Source of the DNA: Emticicia sp. 21SJ11W-3
GTDB lineage: Bacteria > Bacteroidota > Bacteroidia > Cytophagales > Spirosomataceae
Reading direction: 5' to 3'
Length of the DNA: 64,000 bases
NCBI RefSeq assembly: GCF_024138715.1
Contig: NZ_CP092074.1
Coordinates: forward strand, 3,100,001-3,164,000
The notes under the pieces are model-generated. The model saw only the letters and a list, made by a program, of their open reading frames with translations, made no database searches and was not told the DNA's origin. Shown one piece after another: positions 8,501 through 17,400 of this stretch. The translations under genes and the position numbers were made by a program. Numbering within the stretch: the stretch's first letter is position 1; the number at the start of each line of letters is the position of its first letter.

Positions 8501-10866
8501 ACATCAAGGGTATATTCGGGAGCTTCTACACCAATACCCAGCCCGTCGGCATTCAGTATTACACTTCTGGTGTCGCCCAGATAAAAGCTGATGTCTTTTT
8601 CTTCATCAGTCGACCGCACGTCAACCCCCTCGCCTTTCAGCGACAGCCGGTTGCCGGCTGCCAGATTCGTGCGGCTGTTGTCGGGTTCTATATCAATCCT
8701 GAATTTATCCCACACATTTATGGCTTTGGCAATCAGCGGGCCGTCGGGCATCAGCAATGACTTTGTTTTCAGCACCAGCCCGTCAATATCGCTTTCGCCG
8801 GGCAGGTAATTTCTGAAAAAACTTCCACCGCCAAAATCAAGCAGGCCATTGACTCTGATCTCAGACGCATTGCCGCCCAGCTCAATGCGGGCATTATTTT
8901 TGCCCAGCACCAGCACTTCATCTTCTGTTATGAGGGCATTCAGGGCAGTGGGTACATTAATGAGGTCTTGCCAGTCGTTAATGGTAATGTTTTTGTCAGG
9001 TACTTTTACGGTTCTGTTAGCCTTTAGGTACGAAACATCAAGATGCGCCGACAATTGGTTCTGATTAAAAAAGAAAATTGAACCATGATTTTTTAGCAGA
9101 GTGGTATAGTTACCCAGATCAATTGTATCAGAGTATTGTCCCAGACTTACAGTCGGTGAATAATTTAATGTATCGACTATCTTTGGAGTTGGGTCCCTTT
9201 GAATCTTGTCATTTTTAGGTCGACTCGGAAAGTTCTTACCCGCGTCTTTCTCTAACTCCTTTGTAGTTCTTCCATTAATTATAATTCGCTTGATAATGCT
9301 GGTATTCTGCACGTCCTGAATCACCAGCTGATACTTGTACGGGCGCAGGAGGTCGCGGGTATATTCTCCGATTTTGATGCGATTATTGACCGACAGCACC
9401 TCATCTTCAATATTCACGGTGTCGCCCACTTCAAAAATATTGGGCGTTGGGCTCAGGCTTTTCAGATAAACCTCGTCCAGCTCCAGCGAGTACTTCAACG
9501 TAGGGTAAGAGTACATATCCAGGTATTCTCTTACTTTGTCGGCCAGTTTGTTTTCAGCAACCAAAATGTAAGACTCCGGCATGGTAATGTCAACCAGAAT
9601 ATACTTATCGCCCGATTTTATCCTGAACGCCGGTGTGCCGCTCTCGTCCGCTGCTGCGGTAGCACTTACCCGCCAGGTTGTGCTGCCACCACCACCACCA
9701 GACCCGTCACCGGGGTCGTTGCCCTCACCGTCGCCCGGGCTGCCACCGGGGCCGCCATCGGGGTTTTCAGGTTCAGGCAACGGTGTCGGAAACTCCATTC
9801 CGCGTTCGTCGGTATATTTGCTTATCGTAAACAGCTTACTGTTATACTTGATTACATCAAACTGATACCCGGCCAGATCGCCGGTCTGAAAAATCACTTT
9901 AGGCTTCACACTACCGGTTACATACAACCAGTTACCTTTGTCGTCTTTGGCGTTCAGGTCAAAATCCATCGTATCATCGCTGAACATATACACGTTGGTT
10001 TCATTAATACCTGTAACCGAGCCGGTGCGATGCGGATAAATCTCTTCAAAAATTACGCTGCCTTCAAACTTCCCGAAAGCCGCAATTGAATTGGCCTCCA
10101 TTGCGGGTTCGTCTTCCTCATCGCCCAGGCGCAGGCGCGGCGAATACCCCTTATAATTGCTGGGGATATTCTTAGAGCTGCCATACGCCCACAAGGTATT
10201 TATCATGTTTTTAGCATCTACGTTTTCGCGGGTCAGCTTATAAAGGCCTTTGCCCTGCCCGTATTTAAAATTGTAGTTGAGCGCCGTGCCCAGGGTGCGC
10301 ACGTGCAGTACGGTATGGGTGTCTGTTTCTGCAAACACAAACTGCTGCTTGTACTCGTCGCACAGCCTTTGCAGCACCGTCAGGCAGTTTTCGCCGGCAA
10401 AAGACAGATTCCGGGTTTCGGTATCTGCCGGAAAATCGCCCAGGGCCCATTTGCCTGCGTCAAAAACCCGGTTCAGGTTCTTGATAATCACGTTCAGAAA
10501 AGCCTCCAGATTACCCATCAGAAAAAAATCGGCGGCGCTGTTCACCATGGCTTCGTCGGTGTTCCGGTACATCACCCGCATCAGGTCATACTGGGGGCCT
10601 TCAAAGTTGATATCGTACTGATATTTCCGGTTGGCGTTTCTGGCCACCGTTGGCAACTGATTGATGCGGTATTTCGACATCCCCGCTGGTTTAATGTAAT
10701 CGCCGATGCCGAAATTACGTACCGTGGCGCTTTCTACCGTCATGGTAATGATGTCTTCCCCCAGCAGTACTTTCTTGTGTTCGGCCTTTTTTATCACACT
10801 CACCGAGCCGTGGTCGTTGATGGGCTCTGATGTTCCGTTGGGGTGATATATCAGTATTTGTTCCAT
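5551..10866 (-). CDS. Giant tail-tip / fibre protein (Tal-like) with repeats
   Basis: A 1771-aa protein. The first ~350 residues resemble siphophage tail-tip (Tal/gp27-like) proteins that follow Dit. A Gly/Pro/Asp-rich linker spans about residues 362-395. More tail-tip sequence follows to about 520, then a beta-rich region. Two copies of an ~88-residue module (WGQ..Q..YA.L.DIDNWG..F to LYxRGxYG..DSGW) lie at about 809-990. Nine copies of an ~65-residue module occupy about 1080-1660. The C-terminal ~100 residues resemble a fibre tip with GVYLDTDGNGTL. Its start overlaps the Dit stop by 16 bp. It probably joins the baseplate to a long repeat-built fibre. Function is inferred from position and architecture. 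Confidence 0.78.
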   Translation of the reverse strand: MEQILIYHPNGTSEPINDHGSVSVIKKAEHKKVLLGEDIITMTVESATVRNFGIGDYIKPAGMSKYRINQLPTVARNANRKYQYDINFEGPQYDLMRVMYRNTDEAMVNSAADFFLMGNLEAFLNVIIKNLNRVFDAGKWALGDFPADTETRNLSFAGENCLTVLQRLCDEYKQQFVFAETDTHTVLHVRTLGTALNYNFKYGQGKGLYKLTRENVDAKNMINTLWAYGSSKNIPSNYKGYSPRLRLGDEEDEPAMEANSIAAFGKFEGSVIFEEIYPHRTGSVTGINETNVYMFSDDTMDFDLNAKDDKGNWLYVTGSVKPKVIFQTGDLAGYQFDVIKYNSKLFTISKYTDERGMEFPTPLPEPENPDGGPGGSPGDGEGNDPGDGSGGGGGSTTWRVSATAAADESGTPAFRIKSGDKYILVDITMPESYILVAENKLADKVREYLDMYSYPTLKYSLELDEVYLKSLSPTPNIFEVGDTVNIEDEVLSVNNRIKIGEYTRDLLRPYKYQLVIQDVQNTSIIKRIIINGRTTKELEKDAGKNFPSRPKNDKIQRDPTPKIVDTLNYSPTVSLGQYSDTIDLGNYTTLLKNHGSIFFFNQNQLSAHLDVSYLKANRTVKVPDKNITINDWQDLINVPTALNALITEDEVLVLGKNNARIELGGNASEIRVNGLLDFGGGSFFRNYLPGESDIDGLVLKTKSLLMPDGPLIAKAINVWDKFRIDIEPDNSRTNLAAGNRLSLKGEGVDVRSTDEEKDISFYLGDTRSVILNADGLGIGVEAPEYTLDVAGDINTTTYYSINGVRVGEWGQFQEHTQYASLADIDNWGVTFTSGMADDMPGAAAQWHVFKLGIGEEYPEQATYLAFGRPFDGQFDGRLYLRGRYGEADSGWLSFGADWGQWQGHEQYALLEDIDNWGAAFLNGTDTDMPYEATQWHVLKLGIGKEYPDQATYLAFGRPFADHFDGKLYVRGLYGGTDSGWIGIGGDVKEYVFDRGEYEARYKGLLIEEIDGDEGVFIGKDVVNGGIVLEMNVVSIDSPAVTTYQNWINPADGRLYYIDPVYPNTRYKYVLEGEDAEGGLYTGALPISVSGNVISISMAGSGTSGALSAYDWNNFNSKFSLPAGGTNGQVLMKSGSTAVWGTVGSGGSYSGAGPISISGSVISIATAGASQAGALSAADWLSFNNKFTLPAGGSEGQVLTRTGSGTAWATVSEGGVYTGAGPIDVSGAEISIAMASASQAGALSAADWAAFNNKLNKPAGGSNGQVLMKDGSNVVWGDVAGGGTYAGNAPIFISAGFISISTASSTVTGALSADDWNTFNNKMPMPDNEGVSGQVLTKYGSSTRWENAGAAYTGNLPITVSGNYISIQQATAAQSGYLTFGDWNTFNSKFSLPTGGSSGQVLMKSGGSVVWGSVSSEGGYTGTSPISVSGGSISIQQASGSQPGYLSASDWNSFHSKLASPVMSGSDGQMLMLSGGLPVWADAPAGGTGYVGNSPIFVSGNHISIGMAGSTSPGALSADDWNTFNNKMPMPETGTTGQILYKLGSGVQWADAPLYTGTSPISVTGSVISVATAGGSQKGVLSAEDWTTFNNKFSLPSGGSNGQVLTKSGSSVVWQDNSYTASGPLSISGNNIQIQYASAANAGALSASDWTTFNNKLSPGFTTTEISTFRNQLKLDKEEVGGYPVGLQFNRLSGGTATQLGGVYLDTDGNGTLCMTGYNNAMIAIVTEHGDMELSAGGKVIIQGIELDMTGFAVGKVLMATAAGKASWVTPS
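5890..7629 (-). repeat. Nine tandem ~65-aa coding repeats in tail-tip protein
   Basis: Each unit follows the pattern Y-T/S-G-x-x-P-I-x-V/I-S-G, then I-S-I, then G-A-L-S-A-x-D-W-x-x-F-N-N/S-K, then a Pro/Gly turn, GQVL-x-K-x-G-S and a final Trp. Nine copies can be counted; the ninth lacks the end. Copies differ at many positions, so this is an old, diverging expansion rather than a recent one. It presumably sets fibre length. Confidence 0.85.
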
Positions 10867-11525
10867 ACTTCTTCGGCATTGGTTATAATGGGCTTAATTT
10901 CTTCAATCACACCGCATAGCAGTATAAAATGCGGGCCGGGGTCTCCTGCATAATCATGCGTTACATTTACCTCGTTGCCAAAAACATTCAGTGTTTTTTT
11001 GTCGTCTCCCCAATAGATGTCAATGGGGTTTTGGGTAGTAATTGTCATACTAACGGTAATACCTGTACGTACATACAATCGCTTTACCGGCGACGGCTCA
11101 ACGAGTTTCAGCGTAAAAGTGCCAAACATTTCGTGCTGGTACCAGCGCTTGTCTATATTCACGCCGTCGGCAATATAAACCATGTAAATCAGCGGCTTGT
11201 CGGTAATGCGGATGTCTAACCTGCGCAAACCGGGCTTCTGAAAGGCATTGAGAAAAGTGTTGATTTTTCTGAAAAAATCAAGTTTGCCGGATGCTTTCAC
11301 AAAGCACTCCAGTTCAATTATGCGATTGGTGTATCGGGGGGCAGCTAAATCAACAACAGTTCCGTGCGAGTCGGGCCAATCAACTATCTGTGGTTCTTTC
11401 AGGGGCGGCATATCCTGCATACCTTTAGAGGCAGTTACATACACGCCGTAGTCTGAGAGAAACTCCAGCCCGTCAATTGTATAAGTTATTCCTGTGGATT
11501 CAGTGCCCGGCTCATGTATTGGCAT
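10851..11525 (-). CDS. Distal tail (Dit)-like protein
   Basis: A 224-aa protein starting MPIHEPGTESTGITYTIDGL. Size, position directly before the large tail-tip protein, and features such as GTVVDLAAPRYTNRIIELECFV fit siphophage Dit proteins, which form the ring between tail tube and tip. It is the first gene of the operon: the shared promoter block lies 30-90 bp upstream and the stop overlaps the next start by 16 bp. No tape measure gene precedes it, which is unusual, since tape measure, Dit and Tal are normally adjacent; here a chromosomal DUF416 gene is upstream. Confidence 0.72.
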   Translation of the reverse strand: MPIHEPGTESTGITYTIDGLEFLSDYGVYVTASKGMQDMPPLKEPQIVDWPDSHGTVVDLAAPRYTNRIIELECFVKASGKLDFFRKINTFLNAFQKPGLRRLDIRITDKPLIYMVYIADGVNIDKRWYQHEMFGTFTLKLVEPSPVKRLYVRTGITVSMTITTQNPIDIYWGDDKKTLNVFGNEVNVTHDYAGDPGPHFILLCGVIEEIKPIITNAEEVWNKY

Positions 11526-11554
11526 GTCCGGTTGTGTGTTATAATTATCTATTA

Positions 11555-11615
11555 CAAATATAACATTTATACTTATAATATAAGCATAATTACCGAAAAA
11601 ATATTTTGCACAAAA
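11555..11615 (-). promoter_or_regulatory. Promoter block shared with the tape measure gene
   Basis: On the minus strand this holds the -7 box TATATTTG (11555-11562) and, 9 bp further upstream, a perfect 13-bp palindrome CTTATAATATAAG (11572-11584), then an AATATTTTTTCGG-like run and TTTTGTGC (11608-11615). The same elements in the same order lie at 51197-51259 before the tape measure gene. There is no TTTG -33 box at the expected distance; the palindrome occupies that place, which suggests an activator or special sigma factor. Confidence 0.72.
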
Positions 11616-11677
11616 GTAAGCCCTGCCAGCGGCCTGAAACGCTGCTCAGCAGCTACATAAGCCAGGTAAAAAAAGCC

Positions 11678-12271
11678 TTACATACCCAACAATCCCCAGT
11701 CAATAATCGGCCCGTCTGCCTTGTTGATTTCGCGCATAAAAGCAATAAACGGCAGGGTAATTTCGGCCTCCTTCAGGTGGGTCAGTAATATGGTCTGGCG
11801 TTCAATTTCCCTGCGGGTAAAACCAACGGCGCTTTCTTGTTCATCATCCGCATTTTTCTGTATCAAAAAGCTGGTAAACCTGGTAACCGTTTGCAGTGCG
11901 CGGTAAGAAGACCCTGCCACATAGCCTATATCTTCGCTCAGCAGATACTCAATGGCATCGGCAAAGGCGGTGGCGGTGTCTACCGCAAACGGCGTTAGGG
12001 CTGTTTTAAAATGAGCAGGCTCGGGTATGGCTTCCACTATCCGGTTATAGGTATTTTCCAGCTCGTTTTCACCAAGCGGCATATCCTGCAGATACTGGTA
12101 AAGAATAACCATAGCCTCTTCAAACACCTCCAGGTCTCCGCGGTTGGTTCGCCTGTAAAACTCAATGTAGTTGGGCAATAGTTTTTCACAATTAAGAGCC
12201 ATGTATAAAACCTGTTGCTTAAAAGAAAGCGCGGCTATTCTGTCTTCAACAACACTTAAGAAGTAGTCCAT
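11678..12271 (-). CDS. DUF416 family protein (YjaG-like)
   Basis: About 197 aa from the chosen start (MDYFLSVVEDRIAALSF). The motifs fit DUF416: a hydrophobic first helix, CEKLLPNYIEFYRRT near 30-45, and VEAIPEPAHF followed by an AVDTATAFADAIEYL helix. E. coli YjaG is the best-known member; the molecular function is unknown. An upstream ATG would add 13 residues, but family members begin near the chosen Met. It is a chromosomal gene, not phage, so it marks the right edge of the tail operon. Confidence 0.8.
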   Translation of the reverse strand: MDYFLSVVEDRIAALSFKQQVLYMALNCEKLLPNYIEFYRRTNRGDLEVFEEAMVILYQYLQDMPLGENELENTYNRIVEAIPEPAHFKTALTPFAVDTATAFADAIEYLLSEDIGYVAGSSYRALQTVTRFTSFLIQKNADDEQESAVGFTRREIERQTILLTHLKEAEITLPFIAFMREINKADGPIIDWGLLGM

Positions 12272-12382
12272 GGGCAGGTAATATGTGCGGCCGTTTTGTT
12301 TAGGCCGCACATAGCAGTTAGGTTAAAGTATTTTTGTCAATCGGGGCGGCATACGCCTGCCTCTACCCGGGTAATACATAAC

Positions 12383-12625
12383 TCAGGGCATATTTACAAG
12401 CACCTTTATGCGTTTTGCTCTGGTGCAGAAATAGCTGCTGTAATTGATGTTTTCTTCGTTCAGGTATCTGAAAAAATGTTGAAGCAGACGCGTATTAAAC
12501 TTACGGATAAACGTAATGGCAACCTCTTCCCTGCCGGCATTAACAGTAATGTCTTCATATAGCAGGTCGTATTTCTCAAGCACCACCACCAGTTCGGCCC
12601 TGAGGTTATCAATCGTTTTATTCAT
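12383..12625 (-). CDS. Small protein of a four-member ~80-aa family
   Basis: An 80-aa protein, MNKTIDNLRAEL at the start and FFRYLNEENINYSSYF near the end. It aligns loosely with three other genes in this window (12957, 40629 and 52330): an N-terminal helix, a central acidic segment ending in two beta-like strands, then a helix of the form F-x-x-Y/F-L-x-x-E/K-x-I/L and a final strand. No known domain is recognised and there is no signal peptide. It is divergently placed 331 bp from its relative at 12957. Confidence 0.6.
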   Translation of the reverse strand: MNKTIDNLRAELVVVLEKYDLLYEDITVNAGREEVAITFIRKFNTRLLQHFFRYLNEENINYSSYFCTRAKRIKVLVNMP

Positions 12626-12956
12626 AGGTTAAATCTGGCGTCAATCCGGCTTATTACTCCGGTAGCCAACGTTTTTCGGCAACAAAAATACGGCATTCAA
12701 TTGCATAATGCCAAAAAGCTGAAAATAATTCCGTAAAAATAAATTCAACGGTACCATCCGGCAAGCCCATTCTGAGCCAGCGGTTACAAATCCCCAATAA
12801 AAAAAAGTTAGTTTCTATTTTTTCCCATAATAAACTATTAATTTTGTTTAAGTTTACGGCACATTTAAAGCCACATAATTAAACAGTTGTCTGTATACGC
12901 AAGTATGTCAGTTGGCAAGATAAGCTTAAAACCGGGTTTAATCCCTTTTGTACCGT

Positions 12957-13199
12957 ATGAAAAACTTTGAAGAATTCAGGAAAAAAGTTTTGAAAGCCAT
13001 TGAGAGCAGCGACATCGTTCCTGCCAGAATCATTGAGCAGGAAACCACCATAACTATTTCTATTGAAAACCCAGGCCACAACGCCGAGCGCCTGAAAAAA
13101 CTGAGCGCCTACCTTGAGGCTGAAAAAATAAGGTTCAGGTCGTCGGTATTATTACCGGCACAAAACAACACCGTGCAAATTTCGGTGTATCATACCTGA
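12957..13199 (+). CDS. Small protein of a four-member ~80-aa family
   Basis: An 80-aa protein starting MKNFEEFRKKVLKAIESSD; an ATG three codons upstream is also possible. The C-terminal part has LKKLSAYLEAEKIRFRSS and the terminal strand VQISVYHT, closely matching the LKKFKNFLEKERLRYVSS / MNISVYSY pattern of the gene at 40629. It is alone on its strand, with 670 bp of non-coding DNA downstream. Function unknown; the compact alpha/beta pattern with conserved basic residues would fit a small regulatory or binding protein. Confidence 0.62.
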   Translation: MKNFEEFRKKVLKAIESSDIVPARIIEQETTITISIENPGHNAERLKKLSAYLEAEKIRFRSSVLLPAQNNTVQISVYHT

Positions 13200-13872
13200 A
13201 AATCATAAATGGGGTTGCCACGTATCGGCGGGGTTGTAGTATGTACCCGCCTGATAAGATTAACCCCTAAAATTTGATAACTAATTGGTATAGCTCTAAT
13301 TTTAAACGCTTATTTGTGTTTCTGTTCAAAGAAAACAAGTAATAAAGCCTTTTTTACAAAACTTTTGCCAGCGTAAAAAGCATAAAAGACTAAAAATTAA
13401 GACCATAATAAAAGACGAAAACTAAACAAATTTACCGGCATCAGTCGGAGGCCTATGATGCAAATAATACAAACGGCTGCCTTGGCCGGTTTTTGCGATT
13501 GATACAAAAGATGCTTCATTATCAAAGAAATCAATAATTCAACACCCGTTTGTTTTATTGAATAGCCAATAGACTGATACAATTATTCATTAAGCCATAA
13601 AACTTTTTATGAAATGCTGTGCCCATACGCGGGCGTAGCCATACATTAGCTGATATTCAGGCGGGAATAGCCTGAAATACGTCAGCTTGTAAACTTTTAT
13701 ACGTGGTTTGTAAAAAAAAGGCACAATCTTTGCTTTTGTTTATACTTTTGCAGCCTTTCTTTGACAGAGACCATGCAACAAAAGCTATTGATTGAAAATT
13801 TATAAGGGTAAAAGCCTGCCTCAGGCTGGCGCCCAGGTTGTTAGTAAATTTGCCAAACCTAATAATTAAAGA
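13200..13872. other. 670-bp intergenic region
   Basis: No credible gene. An exact -7 type box TACTTTTG occurs at 13743-13750 on the plus strand, about 120 bp before the response regulator, and could drive it with a long leader. No tRNA, riboswitch or repeat was recognised. Confidence 0.4.
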
Positions 13873-14268
13873 ATGAAGATCAAAAGGCTGCTATGTGTAG
13901 ATGATGATAAAATAACATTGACACTGATAAAGCTGGTAGTAGAGAAGACGTTTTTTGCACAGGAAATATCCACCCGCATGAACGGCAAAGAGGCGTTAGA
14001 GTTCTATCATGATTTGCTGCACCATAACACAGCAGATCAGGCACCCGAGCTGATTTTTCTGGACCTGAATATGCCCATTATGAATGGCTGGGATTTTCTG
14101 GACGAGTTTTCGAACCGCTATTACCACATTTTTCCGAATACAAGGGTTGTTATTCTGTCTTCATCAACCGATCAGGCAGAAAGAGACAGAGCACGTAAAT
14201 ACCCCATGATAATTGATTACGTAACCAAGCCACTAACTATGGCTTCATTATCTAATCTTAACCTCTGA
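13873..14268 (+). CDS. Stand-alone response regulator (receiver domain only)
   Basis: A 131-aa CheY-like receiver. It shows the acidic pocket CVDDD (Asp10/Asp11), the phosphoacceptor Asp64 in IFLDLNMPIMNGWDF, the signalling Ser/Thr in VVILSSSTD and the Lys in DYVTKPL. There is no output domain. This is the short Bacteroidota type that usually relays signals with a PAS histidine kinase, and the next gene (155 bp downstream, same strand) is one. Phosphotransfer between the two is likely but inferred from adjacency. Confidence 0.9.
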   Translation: MKIKRLLCVDDDKITLTLIKLVVEKTFFAQEISTRMNGKEALEFYHDLLHHNTADQAPELIFLDLNMPIMNGWDFLDEFSNRYYHIFPNTRVVILSSSTDQAERDRARKYPMIIDYVTKPLTMASLSNLNL

Positions 14269-14422
14269 CCAGCCTTGCTGCCGGTTAGTTTATCCACCTC
14301 TTTAACCAGACCATTAGCTGTGCTAAAATCATCAAGACGGTACCAACTGTACCAATCTGTGACCTTTTTGCGGATACGATGAAGCATGCGGGTGCAATTC
14401 GTAGATTCAACAACTGATTTAC

Positions 14423-17400
14423 ATGAACAACAAAACTTCTACATCTGAAAGCAGCTTTCCGGGGAAAAACAACCCCTCTTCCGGAGAAATCCCGGTTAAT
14501 ACCATAGATAATCTGGATTATAGAAATCTGCTTGAAAATTATATCGATGAAAACTACCTCATTGTTGACAGACAGCTGAAAATAGTTAAATATAACAAGG
14601 GTTTCAAAGATTTGTGTTTTGATTTTATGGGTCTTGAAGTCAAAACCGGCGAAAATATCCTGAACTACGTATTAGAAGGCCGCACCGAAACCATCAGAAA
14701 ATATTACAACCGCGTATTTAATGGCGAACAATTAGATGTAGAATTGAACCTGCCCTCGTTCAAAAACAAATTTATCAGCTTTAATACCCGTTACAAACCT
14801 ATCTATAATGACCAGCATCAGATAATTGGTGCATACGTTACCTCTCTCAACCTCAGCCGTTTAAAAAAAGCCGAACTAGACAAACACCAGAACGAAGTAA
14901 TCTATCAGCACATGATAGACAACTCGCCCGATGCCTTCTTTCTCTGTACCCTCGAAGGTAAAATTATGGATGCTAATCCGGCTGCTTCAGACATCTTCGG
15001 CTATACCTATGACGAACTTAAAAGTATGCACCGCAACGACCTGCTACTTGAGTTTGAAGAACATGCCTCTCAATTTAAAGACGCCGACATGCACGGTGGC
15101 AAACTGAAAGGCGTAACAATTGGTATAAGAAAAAACGGCGAGGAGTTTCCGCTTGAGTTCTCTTCTGTGGTTTATACAGACCTGTTCGGCCTCACCAAAA
15201 CCAGTACTTTTGTAAGCGATATTTCGGCCCGTAAAAATGCCGAAAAACTATTGGAACAAAGTGAACGCCGTTTCAGAGCCCTGGTTGAAAACGCCGGAGA
15301 GATTGTGATGCTTACCACCGAAAACGGCAAGGTAATTTACGCAAGCCCAGCTTTAGAACGGGTAACCGGCTACACCCCCGATGACATCAATAATGACCCC
15401 GGGCTGGCAGCTGCCACCATTTACCCGGATGACGTACCCCAGGTAACAGATACCTTTAGATTTATTATACAAAACCCTGGTATTGCTAAACCGGTTCAGT
15501 ATAGGCTTCTACATAAAAATGGGCATTATATTTGGCTGAAAGGCATGATGGCCAATATGCTGCACGATGCCAACGTGGGTGCCATTGTTGCCAATTACAG
15601 AGACATCAGCATCAGGAAACAAACAGAAGAAAAACTGGCACGAACCGAAGGCAGGTTTAAAGCGCTGGTTGAAACCGGCGAAGACATCATCATACTGGTG
15701 CAACCAGACGGCCTGATTACCTACGTAAGCCCGGCCTTTGAGAAACACACCGGTTTTGTGTCAGAAGAAGTAATAGGTCATTTCAATCAGGAGTTTATGC
15801 ACCCTGAGCAGGCCGCCGAAAGCCCCGGCCTGATTGCCGGGCTGATAGCCAAACCGGGCAGCACCGCAAGCCGTACCAACCGCCTGAAATGTAAAGACGG
15901 CAGCTATATTTGGGTTGAAGGCTACGTTACCAACCTGCTGCACGACCAGAACGTGCAGGCGCTGGTAGCCAATTTTCAGGATATTACCACACGCCTGGAA
16001 GCCGAAGAACGCCTGAGCAATTCGGAAAGAGACCTGAAAACCATCTTTGAAAACACAACAGAGGCCTTTTTGCTGATGGATACCCAACGCATAGTAAAGG
16101 CCTTTAACCATAACGCCATCAGGGTGGCACAATTAAACGGCGACAAAGAATTAGTAATTGGGGTAGACCTGCTTGACCTGGCCATAAATACCCGCTGCGA
16201 TCTGGCCAAAGCCGCCATTAGCCGCTCTCTGGAAGGCGAAACCATTAAATATGATCGATGCTTTGAACGCCCCAACGGCGATAACCTCTGGTTTGAATAC
16301 TCGCTGAGCCCCGTTTATGCAAACGGTGTAATTGTAGGCAGTTGCATGACCGCCCGCGAAATTACCGACCGCAAAAAAGCTGAGGAAGAAATATCTAAAC
16401 GCGAAGCGCTGTTCAGGTCGGTTTTTGAAAACAGCCATGACCTGCTGCTGCTCTTTGACGCCGAAGGCAAAATTGAATTTATGAGCCCGTCTTTTCAGAA
16501 AGCCTTTGGGTTTCTGAAAAAACATGACAACATTGAACTTATACGAGAATACCTGCACCCGGACGACCGCCAGACAGCCCAGGATACCCTGGACAAAGCC
16601 CTTGCCAACCCCGAGCAACCCATTGATGTAATCCTGCGCAAACAAGCGGCAGTCGGCGGCTATAGTATTATTGAAGGCACTTTTACCAATATGCTGCATA
16701 AACCCGAGGTAAATGTAGTAGTGGCCAATTTTAAAGACATTACCGAGCAGTACCGGTTTAAAGAACAACAGGCGCTTTTTGTGTCAATCGTTAATTCGTC
16801 AGAAGACTCTATCCTCAGTATGGACCTCAACAAAACCATACTGACCTGGAACCCCAGCGCCGAAAAAATGTTTGGTTTTACCGCCGAAGAGGCCATCGGG
16901 CAGGTTACCACCATTATTATACCAGACGACCGCCTGCATGAAGAAACCGAAATTCTCGACCGCATCAGAAACGGTTTCCCGGTAAAACACTACGAAACCC
17001 TCAGAAAAAATAAATCCGGCGAGCTGCTCGAAATTTCACTTACCGTTTCGCCCATTAAAGACATCAACGGCAATATTACCGGCGCCTCAAAAATAGCCCG
17101 CGACATCTCAGACAGAAAGAAGTCTGAAATTCTGATACGGAACAGCGAAAAACGGTTCAGAAGCCTGCTGCAAAACAGTAGCGACGGATTGAGCCTGCTT
17201 TCAGCCGATGGCATTATGTTAGAAATCAGCCCGGCCGGCAAGCGCATCACCGAGTTTGAAGAACACGAAATACTGGGCATCAACCTGGCCACCCTGATAC
17301 ACCCCGAAGATATCGAGGTGGTGTCGCAGGCTTTTTTGGGTATTCTTGAAGACCCCTCGCTTACCAAAAGGGCTGAATACCGCAGCCTCACCAAAAGAGG

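Noticed and set aside
1-11525. Complete prophage
   Set aside because: Only tail, fibre and lysis genes are present. No terminase, portal, capsid or integrase is visible and the right neighbour is a chromosomal DUF416 gene.
5551-11525. Extracellular contractile injection system or type VI secretion
   Set aside because: No sheath, spike, or AAA+ ATPase gene is seen; Dit and Tal-like proteins point to a siphophage-type tail.
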